Origin: Aldehydirespirator sp965219165
GTDB lineage: Bacteria; Actinomycetota; Acidimicrobiia; Acidimicrobiales; Aldehydirespiratoraceae
Assembly: GCA_965219165.1 (NCBI GenBank)
Contig: CBDCMW010000002.1
Coordinates: 1,240,001 to 1,304,000 of the forward strand
Length of the DNA stretch: 64,000 nucleotides
Direction: 5' to 3'
In this document: piece after piece, positions 63,857 through 64,000 of the stretch
Layout: every line of letters begins with the position of its first letter
Numbering within the stretch: the stretch's first letter is position 1
Program-made: the position numbers and the translations under genes
Notes under the pieces: generated by a model
The model's input: the letters and a program-made list of their open reading frames with translations, nothing else
What the model was told of the DNA's origin: nothing
Database searches by the model: none

Positions 63857-64000
63857 GTGGGGCTGGCTGAGCTCATCATCGACCTCCAGTTCAAGGGTCT
63901 GAGGATCAACGCCCCCTTCGAGCGCCGTCCCGGCGGGGCAGGCCCCTCGGACGCGGGGATGGTCTGGATCGAGGGCACCGCGGTGACGGTGCCCGTGGAC
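63857..64000 (+). CDS. Start of an MSMEG_0568/Sll0785-type radical SAM protein, cut by the window
   Basis: Forty-eight codons from a GTG read MGLAELIIDLQFKGLRINAP...RRPGGAGPSDAG and VTVPVD. The ELQ-x-KG(L/V)R start and the (R)GGAGPSD block followed by an EGTAVTVPV strand match what I remember of the N-terminus of the MSMEG_0568 radical SAM family of the Nit1C cluster. The radical SAM CxxxCxxC motif would lie outside the window. Two ATGGTAGGA copies (63822-63830 and 63840-63848, approximately) precede the start and supply a weak ribosome site. Confidence 0.55.
   Translation, partial: MGLAELIIDLQFKGLRINAPFERRPGGAGPSDAGMVWIEGTAVTVPVD

Noticed and set aside
1..64000. Prophage, integrase, transposase, tRNA or rRNA genes
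   Set aside because: None was seen on either strand; the toxin-antitoxin pairs and the low-GC gene pair are the only transfer-associated signs.

Overview
The window is high-GC DNA (about 70% by eye) with GTG and TTG starts, many 4-bp start/stop overlaps and several leaderless-looking promoters. Together with a CofC-type F420 gene, two luciferase-like (LLM) oxidoreductases, an actinobacterial-type leuA leader peptide and a cobalt-type nitrile hydratase, this points to an actinobacterium, most likely class Acidimicrobiia. The class is an inference; no marker gene is present. All family names come from motif recognition by reading, with no database search.

Layout. 0-5 kb: 3' part of an Lhr helicase (frameshifted) and a DegT/RfbH-like PLP enzyme whose catalytic Lys is a His. 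5-11 kb: an ABC exporter of one ATPase and two FtsX-type permeases. 11-19.4 kb: a Rieske-FMN glutamate-synthase-like oxidoreductase, a Fic protein followed by a relic of the oxidoreductase's 3' end, an ECF sigma factor with a membrane partner, a secreted crystallin-like protein, a lower-GC secreted/membrane protein pair and a frameshifted SDR. 19.4-26 kb: a Rieske-TPP fusion enzyme, a MazEF-type toxin-antitoxin pair and a four-gene ABC exporter. 26-34 kb: two crotonases, an SDR, a cupin, a PAC2 protein, leuA with a leucine attenuator and an LLM oxidoreductase. 34-48 kb: a peptidoglycan peptidase, a second LLM enzyme, a methyltransferase/IMPase pair, a lipid kinase, a CtpE-like P-type ATPase with two SDR genes, PIG-L/CofC, gpsA and the CbtAB cobalt transporter.

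48-64 kb is the most unusual part and looks like a nitrogen/sulfonate region. It holds an MSMEG_0565-type glycosyltransferase, FdrA (AllF), carbamate kinase, an sll0787-type AIR-synthase-like protein, a DUF2877 (AllH) protein, a ComA-like phosphosulfolactate synthase, an unknown Cys-rich protein and two aspartase/fumarase-superfamily lyases. An AbiE toxin-antitoxin pair, a cobalt nitrile hydratase operon with activator, an AmiS/UreI channel and the first codons of an apparent MSMEG_0568-type radical SAM protein follow. Carbamoyl transfer, a sulfite-fixing enzyme and two lyases in one locus is a combination I do not recognise as a described pathway. It is the best candidate here for a new system.

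Non-coding structure includes four copies of a roughly 100-bp dispersed repeat (32.7, 37.7, 44.1 and 49.2 kb), an eleven-unit 15-bp minisatellite lying under the start regions of two divergent genes (53.7 kb), and a leucine attenuator at 29.8 kb. Three otherwise intact genes carry single frameshifts, which may be sequencing errors.
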